A stretch of DNA of 64,000 nt from Nonomuraea typhae (GTDB taxonomy: Bacteria; Actinomycetota; Actinomycetes; Streptosporangiales; Streptosporangiaceae). The position numbers and the translations under genes were made by a program. Positions 9,215 through 18,064 of this stretch are shown piece by piece. The notes below the pieces were generated by a model. The model was not told the DNA's origin. It was given only the letters and a program-made list of their open reading frames with translations, and made no database searches. How positions within the stretch are numbered: the stretch's first letter is position 1; each line of letters opens with the position of its first letter. The stretch is taken from assembly GCF_009760925.1 (NCBI RefSeq), contig NZ_VRLV01000003.1, positions 372,001 to 436,000 on the forward strand, read 5' to 3'.

Positions 9215-9589
9215 ATGAAGGCCCTCGTCATCACAGCCACACTCATGCTCACCGCAACGCCGACGGCAGCCGCCGCCTCCGACGCCTCCCCGGCGTCGCA
9301 GACCGCGTTGCAGCGAGCCGCCGCCCAGTGCGCGGCCGGAGAGATCTGCTTCTGGTACGAGCGCGACTTCCGGGGCACGCCGTGGCGCTGGATGCCGTCC
9401 AACGGCTATCGCGACATGCCGCCCAACCTCCACGACCACGTCTACTCCTTCTACGCCAACGTGCGCGGCTGTTTCATCGACTACGACCCCCGCGAATTCC
9501 GCAAGGTCAACATCGGCGACTACGCCAACGCCTACGACACCAACTTCGGCACGCGTATCGACGCGGTAGCCCTGCACAGCGCCTGCTGA
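9215..9589 (+). CDS. secreted peptidase inhibitor family I36-like protein
   Basis: A 124-residue protein with a signal peptide (about residues 1-20, MKALVITATLMLTATPTAAA) and a mature domain of beta/gamma-crystallin type as in Streptomyces metalloproteinase inhibitors: CFWYERDFRGTPWRW, then paired aromatic/acidic strands and a terminal Cys. Four cysteines remain after the signal, allowing two disulfides. Family members inhibit secreted metalloproteases or are secreted structural proteins; the target is unknown. The start is fixed by AGGAAGG 6 bases upstream, which is buried in a hairpin. Confidence 0.8.
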   Translation: MKALVITATLMLTATPTAAAASDASPASQTALQRAAAQCAAGEICFWYERDFRGTPWRWMPSNGYRDMPPNLHDHVYSFYANVRGCFIDYDPREFRKVNIGDYANAYDTNFGTRIDAVALHSAC

Positions 9590-10275
9590 CCCACGCACCG
9601 GGCTTCCCGTCCCCAGGCTTCACCCCTGCCCGGGAGCCCACCGCCTACTCCGCCGGCAGGGCCGCCCGCCACACCGCAGTCGGCGTCCTCGATCCACCGC
9701 AGGCCCGGCCTCAAGCGGCCCAGCATGGCCCGGGACCGCGTCCGAGCAGCCCGTCAACCGGTGTCGATGTCGCGATAGGCGAGCATGTCGATCAGACGGC
9801 GCGCCGGCAGGCCGGCCTCGGCCGGGTAAGCGCGAGACCGGTGGGCGCAGGCCCCGCGCCGCGAGGCCGCATACGCCGCCGCCGCACGAGGACGTCGGCG
9901 CACCCTCCTTACTTTGAGCTATCAAGGTAAGCTAGGGGTGGTTACCTTGACTCGTCAAGGTATGGCATTCGACACCAACTGCGAGATCCGGTCGGTCACC
10001 TCCGGGGCGCGCACCCGCATGCGGACGATGAGTTGTGGTCTGGGCGCCGCCGCCACCTCAGTGCCGAGGTGGCGCGGATGGTGGCGGTCGAGATCGCCAA
10101 CGTCCCTTTCGCCACCCGCGATGCCGGGCTGTGGGAAGCGGGGTCCACGGAAGTGGCCTCCGGCTCCACTCAGTTCATCCTGAGTCCGGCCCCGATCACA
10201 CGCACCCCACGATCCACGCGTGCCTGAACTACCCGCATGTACGTACCATCACCGCCCGCCGGGAAAGGCAACACG
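9590..10275. other. gene-poor gap with palindrome and weak coding remnants
   Basis: No complete gene seen. A minus-strand frame ending at about 9758 reads AGLPARRLIDMLAYRDIDTG then stop, and a plus-strand frame at about 10033-10227 includes VAVEIANVPFATRDAGLWEAG; both have coding-like bias but no recognised family or plausible start. The most distinct element is the inverted repeat at 9943-9962. Confidence 0.4.
9943..9962. promoter_or_regulatory. 20-bp perfect inverted repeat, MarR/PadR-type operator candidate
   Basis: TACCTTGAC-TC-GTCAAGGTA, 9-bp arms and a 2-base centre. A half-site ATCAAGGTAA lies 13 bases upstream (9921-9930). Symmetry and base pattern resemble operators of small winged-helix regulators. 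No regulator or intact target gene abuts it, so it may be the relic of a lost pair. Confidence 0.5.
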
Positions 10276-11169
10276 ATGACCCAGCAGCAGCGCCAGGACC
10301 TCGACAAACTCCTGCGGAACGGCCCGCTCGACCTCAGCGGCGACCTCGCTCAGCAACGCGCGATCTTCCACGAGGTGGTTGCCTCCGCACCCCTGCCCGG
10401 CGATGTCTCGGCCCAGCCATGCCAGCTCGGCGGCGTGCCCGTGGTACTGGTGCACACCCCGGACATCGATCCAGAGCACGTGATCCTCTACTTCCACGGC
10501 GGCGCCTACGTCCTGGGATCGGCCTCCGATTCGGTCGGCCTGACCGCCGACATCGCCCGCCGCGCCAGAGTACGGGCCGTCTCCGTCGACTACCGCCTGG
10601 CCCCCGAGCACCCCTTCCCTGCCGCGGTCGAGGACGCCGTCGCCGCCTACCGCGCGCTGCTCGGCCAGGGCGTGGCCGCCTTACGCATCGCGTTCGTCGG
10701 CGAATCGGCCGGCGGCGGCCTGGTCGCGGCCACCCTCGTCGCGCTCAAGGACGCCGGACTGCCGCAGCCCGCCTCGGCCGCGATCTTCTCCCCCTGGGCC
10801 GACCTGAGTGTCACCGGGGCGAGCGCCACCGGAAAGGCCGCGCTCGACGCGATCCTGACCCCCGAAGCCCTGCGCGCCCGGGCCCGGGACTACCTCGGTG
10901 AGGGCGACCCCGCCACCCCTCTGGCCAGCCCGATCTTCGCCGACCTCACCGGCCTGCCCCCGCTGCTCATCCAGGTCGGCTCCCACGAGATCCTGCTCGA
11001 TGACGCCGTCCGCCTCACCGCCCGCGCCGCAGAACACGACGTCCCCGTCACTCTGCAGGTCTGGCCCGAGGCGCCGCACGTCTTCCAGGCCTTCGCGGCA
11101 ATCCTCGACGACGCCGACCACGCCCTGAACTCGGCCGCCGCATTCATCACAAGCCACTGGACCACCTGA
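10276..11169 (+). CDS. alpha/beta hydrolase, hormone-sensitive-lipase family esterase
   Basis: Cytosolic carboxylic-ester hydrolase of the HSL (family IV) type, 297 residues. Oxyanion motif HGGAY (residues 74-78), nucleophile GESAGGG (Ser144), acid in the QVGSHEILLDDA segment and catalytic His in PEAPHVFQ. No signal peptide. The frame is open from 10237, but ATG 10276 has GGGAAAGG 8 bases upstream and starts at the usual helical cap (MTQQQRQDLDKLL). It stands alone between gap regions, so a physiological substrate is not suggested by context. Confidence 0.9.
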   Translation: MTQQQRQDLDKLLRNGPLDLSGDLAQQRAIFHEVVASAPLPGDVSAQPCQLGGVPVVLVHTPDIDPEHVILYFHGGAYVLGSASDSVGLTADIARRARVRAVSVDYRLAPEHPFPAAVEDAVAAYRALLGQGVAALRIAFVGESAGGGLVAATLVALKDAGLPQPASAAIFSPWADLSVTGASATGKAALDAILTPEALRARARDYLGEGDPATPLASPIFADLTGLPPLLIQVGSHEILLDDAVRLTARAAEHDVPVTLQVWPEAPHVFQAFAAILDDADHALNSAAAFITSHWTT

Positions 11170-11411
11170 GCGCCTTGGCCACACCGCGAGGTCCTGCCCG
11201 AGTGCGGGGCGGTCACCGGCCGCTCCTCACCGAATCCCCGACCCCAGCACCCCCGGCGGCGCCGTCCAGCAGCGTCCACACCACAGCGCGAAAGCCTCCC
11301 CAGGCATGGTCACGGTCATCGACCCTTCGGGCGGTTCTCAGCATTGACGGCCTAGATCTAGTGACGGAGGTCCGTCACCAGTGGGATCGAGCTCGCGCAG
11401 GATCTGCTGAG

Positions 11412-11765
11412 TCAACGCAGGACGGCTCGGGGCGCAGGGGCCAGATGATGATGCTTTGGTCGGCGCCACCGGAGGCCAGGGTGGGTTTGGCGTGTCCGGT
11501 GAGGGTGGCCCAGGGGCACCATACAAGTGGGCACATTCGGGTGCCCATTTGTCGTTTCCAGGGCCTCGTTGGCGACCCTGCCGACGGTGTCGATGATATC
11601 GCCGGTCAGGGTGATGGTGCAGGTCGTTGTGTGAGTGGTCTTGTCGTGGGTGATCGCGAGCCGGAAGACCTCGAACAGTCGGCGGCAAAGGTCTTCGGGG
11701 AGCCTGTCGAGGTTGGGCGGTCCCGTGGGGAGAAGATCCAGGAGCTGGGGAAGGCCGCGCCCCAC
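11412..11765 (-). pseudogene. C-terminal remnant of a large serine recombinase
   Basis: A 117-codon minus frame whose first half, LPEDLCRRLFEVFRLAITHD followed by a Thr-rich beta segment and DIIDTV, is the typical C-terminal module of actinobacterial large serine recombinases. The resolvase, recombinase and zinc-ribbon domains are absent, and after about residue 75 the sequence loses family character. Just upstream on the same strand a separate open fragment (11821-11937) ends LPGVQQLELFAAEP then stop. Probably the decayed end of an integrated element. Confidence 0.5.
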
Positions 11766-12044
11766 CCTTCGCTTGTCCCTCCACCGTGACCCGGGGCAGC
11801 TCGGCGGCGGCCCGGCATCCTCACGCTGCGGTGGGGTCGTCCTCCGCGGCGGGCGCGGGCATGGGTTCGGCGGCGAACAGTTCCAGCTGCTGCACGCCGG
11901 GCAGGGTGTCGTCGCTCAAGCGCAGCAGCCCGAATGATTATCAAGAGTGATGATTGGCGATGATCCTGCAGGCCGCCGCCCAGGGTGGATCACCCGCCAG
12001 GCTCCGCCCCGTCCCGGGGGGAGGCCCGGGCAGGAGCCCTCTCC

Positions 12045-12183
12045 ATGCGCACTCCCACCACCCGCCGCGTCCTGGCCGCCGCGGCCACCGCCACCCCGAC
12101 CGGCCTGACGCTGATCAGTCGCCGAGGCCGCACAGGAGCAGCCGGCCCAGCGGCTGAGCGCCGAGCTCGCCGCCATGGCCTGA
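12045..12183 (+). pseudogene. stub of an exported protein, frameshifted
   Basis: AGGAG lies 9 bases before ATG 12045. The first 25 codons look like a twin-Arg/Sec-type leader (MRTPTTRRVLAAAATATPTG). The next coding-like segment, VAEAAQEQPAQRLSAELAAMA then stop at 12183, is one base out of frame with it, so a frameshift near 12120 is inferred. Too short to assign a family. Confidence 0.3.
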
Positions 12184-12319
12184 CCCTGGCCGCGGCATGG
12201 GGTCGTCGGTTCCCGCCGTGAACACACCTACCGCCCGTGGGGAGGTGGCACCTGCCGTGGCTCACGAGCAAGCGCTGGCGCGCTCGCCGATCTCAGTGCC
12301 GGGCCCATCTTTCGCCCGG

Positions 12320-12525
12320 CAGGGCGCTGCGGACGGACCCGGCCGGGCTGAGACCGGAGCGGGGAGTGCCGCGCCAGGGCGATGATCCTCGACGGCAACC
12401 GCCACTGGGCCGCGGCTCACCGTCTGGGTCCAGTGGACGGGCATCGCGAGGGCGCTCGCCGGTTGTTTGAGGTGGTGGAGTGGAGCCAGACGGCCGGGGT
12501 GGAAACGGGCGCGGTGCCGAGGTAG
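12320..12525 (+). pseudogene. N-terminal fragment of a cis-prenyltransferase (UppS-like)
   Basis: The frame at 12382-12525 reads MILDGNRHWAAAHRLGPVDG, then HREGARRLFEVVEWSQTAGV, then a stop. That is the N-terminal core of isoprenyl-diphosphate synthases of the undecaprenyl-PP synthase type: the DGNR pyrophosphate-binding motif, then the GHREG helix and the W-x3-GV segment. Upstream, another frame (ALRTDPAGLRPERGV) fits the residues normally preceding DGNR, implying a frameshift at about 12375. The remaining ~180 residues are missing. Confidence 0.55.
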
Positions 12526-12610
12526 ACGTGGCTGGTCAGATGGCACCAGGCCGGGGAGCGGCCGGACTGGAGCTGATGTTGTCCCCACCTGCCCCCGTGT
12601 CCGGGGCAGG

Positions 12611-13210
12611 TCACGTCCTCCTGAACAGCCGGTCCAGATGCACGTCGATCGCGGCGAGCGCGTCCTGGGGCTCGATCACGTCGAGTTCGATCAGGGAGGT
12701 GAAGCCGGTGAGGGCGAGGAGCAGGTTGGTCTCGGTCGCCGGGTCGCGGCCGGAGTCGATGTGCCCGTCGGCGATCGCCTGGCGGACCAACTGCTCGACG
12801 AGGGCCCGCCCTTGGACGAGACCGCGGCGCGCCTGCTCGTGCACGGCCTCGTCGTGCAGCGCCTCCAGGACGTAGGCGGCGCTCATCCGGCTGGTCGCGC
12901 GGGCGTCGGCATGCAGGGGGAGCATTTCCGCGAGCGTCAGTCGCAGCACGTCACGGGGGTGCGGACGGTCACCGAGCTTTTCGAGCCCCTGGTGTACGCG
13001 CACCGAGGTCTGCTCGGACGCGAAGTCCATGGCGAAGGAGAGCATGGCGGTCCGGGAGGCGAAGTAGTGCTGCAACTGCCCGAGTGACATGCCCGCCTCC
13101 TGCGCCACCACGCGCATCGTCAGCTGTGTGACGCCGCGCTTCTCCACCACCCGCCACAGTGCGCGGGCGATCGCTTCGCGGCGTCCGCGGTGATCCACCT
13201 GTTTCGGCAT
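12611..13210 (-). CDS. TetR-family transcriptional regulator
   Basis: 199-residue repressor-type protein. N-terminal helix-turn-helix at about residues 12-58 (RREAIARALWRVVEKRGVTQ and GMSLGQLQHYFASR); the C-terminal ligand domain resembles TetR_C_6/BetI-like regulators. ATG 13210 is preferred over in-frame codons further up because GGAG precedes it closely and the product begins at the DNA-binding domain. It diverges from the carboxylesterase gene over a 97-base region holding a perfect inverted repeat, so it most likely represses itself and the esterase. Confidence 0.9.
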   Translation of the reverse strand: MPKQVDHRGRREAIARALWRVVEKRGVTQLTMRVVAQEAGMSLGQLQHYFASRTAMLSFAMDFASEQTSVRVHQGLEKLGDRPHPRDVLRLTLAEMLPLHADARATSRMSAAYVLEALHDEAVHEQARRGLVQGRALVEQLVRQAIADGHIDSGRDPATETNLLLALTGFTSLIELDVIEPQDALAAIDVHLDRLFRRT

Positions 13211-13235
13211 CTCCGGCCCCTCCCTCGTACCCCGG

Positions 13236-13279
13236 AACTGTTCCAATACAGTTGACATAATACACTTGACCCATAATCC
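13236..13279 (+). promoter_or_regulatory. TetR operator overlapping the carboxylesterase promoter
   Basis: Inverted repeat AACTGT-TCCAAT-ACAGTT at 13236-13253. It overlaps a -35-like TTGACA at 13252-13257, followed after 16 bases by TAATCC (13274-13279) as a -10 candidate for the esterase start at 13308. Binding there would block the promoter. Confidence 0.6.
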
Positions 13280-13307
13280 TGAGGTCCACTCGAGGGAAGG
13301 AATCGTC

Positions 13308-14798
13308 ATGTCCGATCAGCCAAAGGTACGGACCACGGAAGGCGTGGTGCAGGGGCGCCGGCGGCAGGGGCACGCGGTGTTCCGCGGCATCCCCTACGCC
13401 CAGCCCCCGGTCGGAGCGCTCCGCTTCGCCGCGCCCGCTCCGCCGTACCGTTGGGAGGGGACGAGGCAGGCGGTCGAGTTCGGCCCCGTGGTGCCGCTGT
13501 CGCTGCCGATCGACGTGCCCCCGCAGGGCACCGACTGGCTGACGCTCAACGTCGGCACTCCGGATCCCGGCGCGGCGGGACTGCCGGTGCTGGTGTGGAT
13601 CCCCGTAGGCGGCTACCTCTCGGCGGCGTCGAGCGACCCGATGTTCGACCCGGCAGCGCTGGCCGAGGCGGGACTCGTCGTGGTGACCATCAACTGCCGC
13701 GTGGGCGCGGAGGGTTTCGCGTTCCTCGACGACGCGCCGCCCAACCGCGGATTCCTCGACCAGATCGCGGCGCTGGAGTGGGTGCAGCGCAACATCGCCG
13801 CCTTCGGAGGCGACCCCGGCCGGGTCACCGTGGCCGGGGTGTCCGCCGGGGCGGGGTCGGTCGCCGCCCTGCTGACGATGAAGTCCGAGCGCGGCCTGTT
13901 CCGGCGGGCCATCGCCCATTCGGTGCCGGGGCTGCACAGCACCCCCGCGCTGGCACGGCAGGTCACCGCCGCGTTCGCGGACCGGCTCGGCGCGGCGGCT
14001 CCCACCGCCGAGGCCCTGCGCGACATCGACCCATGGCACCTGGCCGCCGAGCTCACCTCCTTCAACGCCGGCCTCCACGCGCACCGGGAGAGCTGGGGAC
14101 GCCTCACGGAGGCCGGCACCGCGCTGTGCCCCGTCGTCGACGGCGAGGTCCTGCCGGAAACGCCCTGGCCCGCGCTGACCGGCGCGCGAGCGAGCGGAAC
14201 CGAACTGCTCGTCGGCCACGCCCGGGACGAATTCCGGTACTTCAGCGTCATGAGCGGACGGTACGGCACCTTCACCGAGGAGGACGCCCACGCAGCCCTG
14301 GAACTGCTCGCCCCGCAGCCGGACGGCGCGCGGGCCTACCGTGCCGCGTTCCCGCAGGCAGGCCCGGAGGAGCTGGTGGAGACGGTGTACTCCGACGCCC
14401 TCTTCCGCATGCCGTCACAGGAGCTGGCCGAGGCGAACGCCGCAGCCGGCGGCACCTCGTACCTGTTCGAACTGTGCTGGGTCGCTCCGGCCCTCGGCGG
14501 CATCCTGGGCGCCTGCCACAGCCTCGACGTGCCCCTGGCGTTCGGCACGCTGGACAGCCCCGTCGGCACCCAGCTCATCGGCGAGGAGCCCACTCCCGAG
14601 GCCGTCGCGCTCTCCCGCGAACTCCAGGAGGCATGGGTCCGCTTCGTCACCACCGGCGACGCGGGCTGGTCCGCTCACCGGCCCGGCGGGCACCTCACCC
14701 GCGTCCTGGACACCGAATCGAAGACTCTGCCCTACCCCGAACAGGCATCCCGCCAGATCTGGGAAGGCCACTCCCCCGCCCCCTTCGATCTTTCGTAA
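13308..14798 (+). CDS. type-B carboxylesterase family protein
   Basis: 496-residue serine esterase of the carboxylesterase/cholinesterase family, no signal peptide. N-terminal GIPYAQPPVGALRF, nucleophile elbow GVSAGAGS with Ser179 in place of the usual GESAGA, likely acid in GHARDEFRYF and likely His in CHSLDVPLAFG. The oxyanion segment reads WIPVGGY where most members have WIHGGG(F/Y): His and one Gly are replaced, though two Gly remain. GGAAGG lies 7 bases before ATG 13308. Controlled, by position, by the divergent TetR gene. Xenobiotic ester cleavage is a reasonable guess. Confidence 0.88.
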   Translation: MSDQPKVRTTEGVVQGRRRQGHAVFRGIPYAQPPVGALRFAAPAPPYRWEGTRQAVEFGPVVPLSLPIDVPPQGTDWLTLNVGTPDPGAAGLPVLVWIPVGGYLSAASSDPMFDPAALAEAGLVVVTINCRVGAEGFAFLDDAPPNRGFLDQIAALEWVQRNIAAFGGDPGRVTVAGVSAGAGSVAALLTMKSERGLFRRAIAHSVPGLHSTPALARQVTAAFADRLGAAAPTAEALRDIDPWHLAAELTSFNAGLHAHRESWGRLTEAGTALCPVVDGEVLPETPWPALTGARASGTELLVGHARDEFRYFSVMSGRYGTFTEEDAHAALELLAPQPDGARAYRAAFPQAGPEELVETVYSDALFRMPSQELAEANAAAGGTSYLFELCWVAPALGGILGACHSLDVPLAFGTLDSPVGTQLIGEEPTPEAVALSRELQEAWVRFVTTGDAGWSAHRPGGHLTRVLDTESKTLPYPEQASRQIWEGHSPAPFDLS

Positions 14799-14899
14799 TT
14801 GTCCGGGTCGACTCCTACGACTGCGATGCCACCACTCACCGGCCCATCGGGGACAGCGCGAACTGGCGCACAGCCAGGCAACACCCGGCCCGCTTGGCA

Positions 14900-15150
14900 T
14901 CAGATCCCACCCCAGGAGTGACGGACGACATCAAGAGCCGGGAGAGGGCCCAGGTCACGGATGATCCCGGCCAGGGCCCGGATGGGCTCGCTCTCCGCCA
15001 CCCGAGCGCGTACGGCAGCGGCTCCAGATCGGTGACCGGCAGGTAGGCGTGCCCAGCAGCGGGTGACGTGGGCGGAAAGAACCCCACGAGCCCGTCCATG
15101 CCGGCGAGGGCATGGCCTCTTCCGCGTCTCGCGCCATGGGGCCGCGCTCG
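14900..15150 (-). pseudogene. C-terminal remnant of a LysR-type regulator
   Basis: A minus-strand segment reads AYLPVTDLEPLPYALGWR and then, one frame over, AESEPIRALAGIIRDLGPL, ending at a stop at 14900-14902. Together they resemble the end of the LysR substrate-binding domain. A frameshift lies near 15005, and no DNA-binding domain is present. The rest of the 400-base gap 14799-15200 shows nothing else. Confidence 0.4.
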
Positions 15151-15203
15151 ATCTGACGGCCCCGCCGCGTGAAGCGCGGGGCGTCTCCTAGAGGGAGTTA
15201 TCC

Positions 15204-16196
15204 CGGTTCCGAAACGACTTCTACGCCTGCCTGACCGGACGGGCTGATGCGCTCGCTGTTGTGTGAGCCGGGGCCGGTCCGCTCACCGGCGGATCTGACC
15301 TTGTTACCGGAGTAGCGGCGTGGGCACGGCGCCGCCTATGGCGGGCTCAACCACGGCCGGATCGACACGGAGCGATTGCAGGTGCTGGCCCGTCTGCCGC
15401 TGCCGCGCCGGCCGGGTGGCCGGATCGTGCTGAGCGTGGAGGTCTCGCCGTGGCTGCGCTCGGATGCGGCCTGCTCGCCGGAGCGGTAGTTCTGTCACGT
15501 GTACGGCCGCGCCCAGTTCATCCCGGCTTGGCCGTACTCGTTCGTGGCGGCGCCGGAGCCGGGCCGCAGCTCGTGGACGGCGCTGCTGGACGTGGCCTGG
15601 CCGGGGCCCAGCCGATGACGCCACCGCGCGCGGTGACCGAGCGGTTGATCGCCGCCGGGCAATCGGGCCTCGGGGAGCCGGACATCCTCATCGTGACCGA
15701 CGCCGGCTACGACATCACCCGCCTGGCCTACGTCCTGCGCGACCTGCAAGTCGAACTGCTGGGCCGCATCCGCTCCGATCGGGTGCTGTTGCGTCCGGCG
15801 CCTTCGCGCGAGAAGTTCATGCGGGCCAGCCCCTACGGCGGGCGCCCACACAAGCATGGCGGCCAGTTCGCCCTATGGGACCCGGCCACCTGGCCGAGCC
15901 GCGACCGTGACCGACACCAGCCACTATGGCAATGCCGAGGCCGGTGCCTGGGACCGGCTGCATCCCCGCATCGTCAGCACCCAGCTACGGCTCAGCCGTC
16001 ACCTCGCCGCCGCCCTTGGGAGAAGCCCGCCCCGGCCGGTCGGCCCACTCCGGCCCGTGTGCGGCGCGGGTTTCGGGACCTGCGTCCCGCTCTGGCTCAG
16101 CCGGCCGGAGCACCCAAACCCAGCAAACCCGGCCCAGGGCGTCCGCGGCCCGGTGGGCGGTCGCGCTGCGCGATGCGGGTGCGGACGTTGTCATGA
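15204..16196 (+). pseudogene. degraded transposase gene of an actinobacterial DDE-type family
   Basis: Fragments in all three plus frames line up in order as one transposase: RFRNDFYACLTGRADAL at the start, YGGLNHGRIDTERLQVLARL, IVLSVEVSPWLRSDAACSPE with a following stop, SFVAAPEPGRSSWTALLDVA, then LIVTDAGYDITRLAYVLRDL and LLGRIRSDRVLLRPAPSREK. The C-terminal end is RPWEKPAPAGRPTPARVRRG. At least two stops, several frameshifts and an internal deletion (after the TDTSHYGNAE segment) make it inactive. Terminal inverted repeats were not found. Confidence 0.75.
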
Positions 16197-16326
16197 CGGA
16201 GCGGGTCGGGTCGCACGGCGGTGCGTTCTGGCGGGAGGGGTTCCCGGTAATGGTGTCGTGGGCGTTCGGCCCGTGATCACCTGGGTTGCCACCAGCCCGG
16301 TTCGCCTGTGGCCTGACCACCCGGCT

Positions 16327-17298
16327 TCAGCGCTCTCGCTCCGGCAGGCGCACCCACAGATCCGGCGGGCCGACGATGGCCCGGGCGTCGGGCAGTCGCA
16401 GCCCTGCCTTGGCGCACACATATGCCACGGCCTCGCCCTGGTAGAGGTATTCGGCCAGGATCTCGTCGGCCGTCAGGTGTCCGCCCGCGTCGCCGCCGCC
16501 GGGAAGTGTGTCGGAGTCCTCGATCACTCCATCGCGGCTGACCAGTCCTTGGTCGCCGCTCTTGGGGTTGGCGAACAGGCTGTAGCAGACCGTTCCCTCG
16601 GACAACGGCAAGGTCACTTCGGGAGTGGAGGGGATGTACCCCCAGGGTTGGGTGACGACGCATCCACCGGGGACGTCGGTGATTCCGACGATTCCCAGAT
16701 GGGCGTCGGGATCGGCCCAAGGATCTTCCAGGACCGGCTCCATAGTGGTGTCGTCCACCGGCCGGGCTTCCAGACGCCGAGCAGTCTCAGTCGTGGTGAG
16801 ATCCGCCACGCAGGCCACACCCATGTAGTCGTCGATGCCGGCCAGCGCGGCGATCAGCCGGTGCGCCTCCGCGGCCGTCGCGGCCTCGTCGGGGGTCAGG
16901 CCGGGGTGCCCGGCGGGGACCGGGAACAGGTCCGGGGTCGGACCGGCGAGGGCGAGCCGTCCAGGAGACCATCCGGCCATCATGGGCCGCCAGGGGTCCG
17001 CACTGGCGGCGACCAGGGTGCGGGCGTTGTCCAGGCGATGGGCGAACACCGCCGTCCACAGGGCGGTCCGGTCGTCGAACTCGGCATCGACGTCGTCGAC
17101 GCGACGGGCCAGCTCGGCCACCGTCTCAGGAGTCCCCCATTCGGCCGCGAAGTGCAGGGGCCTTCCCTCGTAACCGCCGAAGGCGTAGACGCCCGAGCCG
17201 GGGTCGGCGCCCGCTTCCAGCCTGGCGCGGATCGCCGCGAGGTCAGCCCATCCATGCCCATCGATTCCGGACCATCCCGCCGGCAGAGGCTCGGTCAT
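16327..17298 (-). CDS. ankyrin-repeat protein with an actinobacterial C-terminal domain
   Basis: 323-residue soluble protein. Residues 20-110 contain degenerate ankyrin-like units (GGYEGRPLHFAAEWGTPETV, DRTALWTAVFAHRLDNARTL). The second half, from about residue 165 (GIDDYMGVACVADLTTTETA), matches a type I recall from actinobacterial immunity-like or DUF6461-type proteins; I cannot name it with certainty. Start ATG 17298 has GGGAG 5 bases upstream and begins the coherent frame; codons further up belong to a different, broken region. Binding or inhibition of a partner protein is the usual role for such repeats. Confidence 0.7.
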   Translation of the reverse strand: MTEPLPAGWSGIDGHGWADLAAIRARLEAGADPGSGVYAFGGYEGRPLHFAAEWGTPETVAELARRVDDVDAEFDDRTALWTAVFAHRLDNARTLVAASADPWRPMMAGWSPGRLALAGPTPDLFPVPAGHPGLTPDEAATAAEAHRLIAALAGIDDYMGVACVADLTTTETARRLEARPVDDTTMEPVLEDPWADPDAHLGIVGITDVPGGCVVTQPWGYIPSTPEVTLPLSEGTVCYSLFANPKSGDQGLVSRDGVIEDSDTLPGGGDAGGHLTADEILAEYLYQGEAVAYVCAKAGLRLPDARAIVGPPDLWVRLPERER

Positions 17299-18064
17299 GA
17301 CGCTCCCTAAAGAATTGATCATTATAGCGGCGGGTGGCGATGCCGGGCATGAGCCCAGCAGCACGCGGGTGAAGGGCTGCGTCATTTTCGGCATCACGGT
17401 GTAGGCGACCGGGGCGGCACGAACTAGCTGGTAGGGGCGACCGCCGTACGTACGGTCCGGATTTCCGTCCATGCGTTGCACTTCACCAAAGACGCCCGGC
17501 GGCAGCTCGACGTCAGTGAGGATTCGGGCGGCTGCATCGGCGAGCAGTGCGATCAGCCCTCTACCGGTGTCTTCGACCACGTCGAGAGGCGAGCCTCCGC
17601 GGGCGCGCAGGCTGTCCTTGAGCAGTTCCACCCTGAAGAACCCGGTGACGTGCGGGGTCGACGGGAGGGACTGCGGGCTCTTGCGTGCGGGAGGCGGCTG
17701 GTTGAGCCGGCGCCGGGATGACAGCCGGGCTCTCAGGAGATGCATCCGCAGTGGGGCCGGCCTCGGCCACCTGACCGGATGTGCGGACCACGTCACAGAG
17801 CCTCCTGAAAAGCGCCACCTGTTCGTCTCGGTCCAGGGCGGGTGTGTGGTGATCGTCGAGGTCGTGCACGACGGCCTGAGCCGTAGGACTGGGCGGCGGG
17901 CGTCGAAGGCGGCTCGTCGAGGAAGCACGCGGTGGACGTGAGTGGACCTCGCCGTCGGATTGATCGCCGATGGCCTGGAGAAACGCGCTCAGGTGCCGTC
18001 GTTCGACGGTGTCCCGCCTGGGCGGTCCCTCCCAGCCGATGGCCGCCTCCAGTTCCTCGATCAT
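17299..18064 (-). pseudogene. broken FAS1-like dehydratase gene and following debris
   Basis: ATG at 18064 overlaps the GntR stop (ATGA), and the first 37 residues (MIEELEAAIGWEGPPRRDTV, then ERRHLSAFLQAIGDQSD) match the N-terminus of hot-dog dehydratases of the MaoC_dehydrat_N/FAS1-like type used on hydroxyacyl-CoAs. The reading then shifts frame repeatedly. A later open stretch at about 17400-17650 (LKDSLRARGGSPLDVVEDTG) looks coding but is unrecognised. Interpreted as a truncated, decaying partner of the CoA-transferase locus. Confidence 0.5.

Noticed and set aside
10033..10227. 64-codon plus frame with VAVEIANVPFATRDAGLWEA
   Set aside because: Not recognised and without ribosome site; too weak to call a gene.
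11821..11937. Minus frame ending LPGVQQLELFAAEP as a separate gene
   Set aside because: Only the last ~39 codons are open, with an upstream stop; treated as debris near the recombinase remnant.
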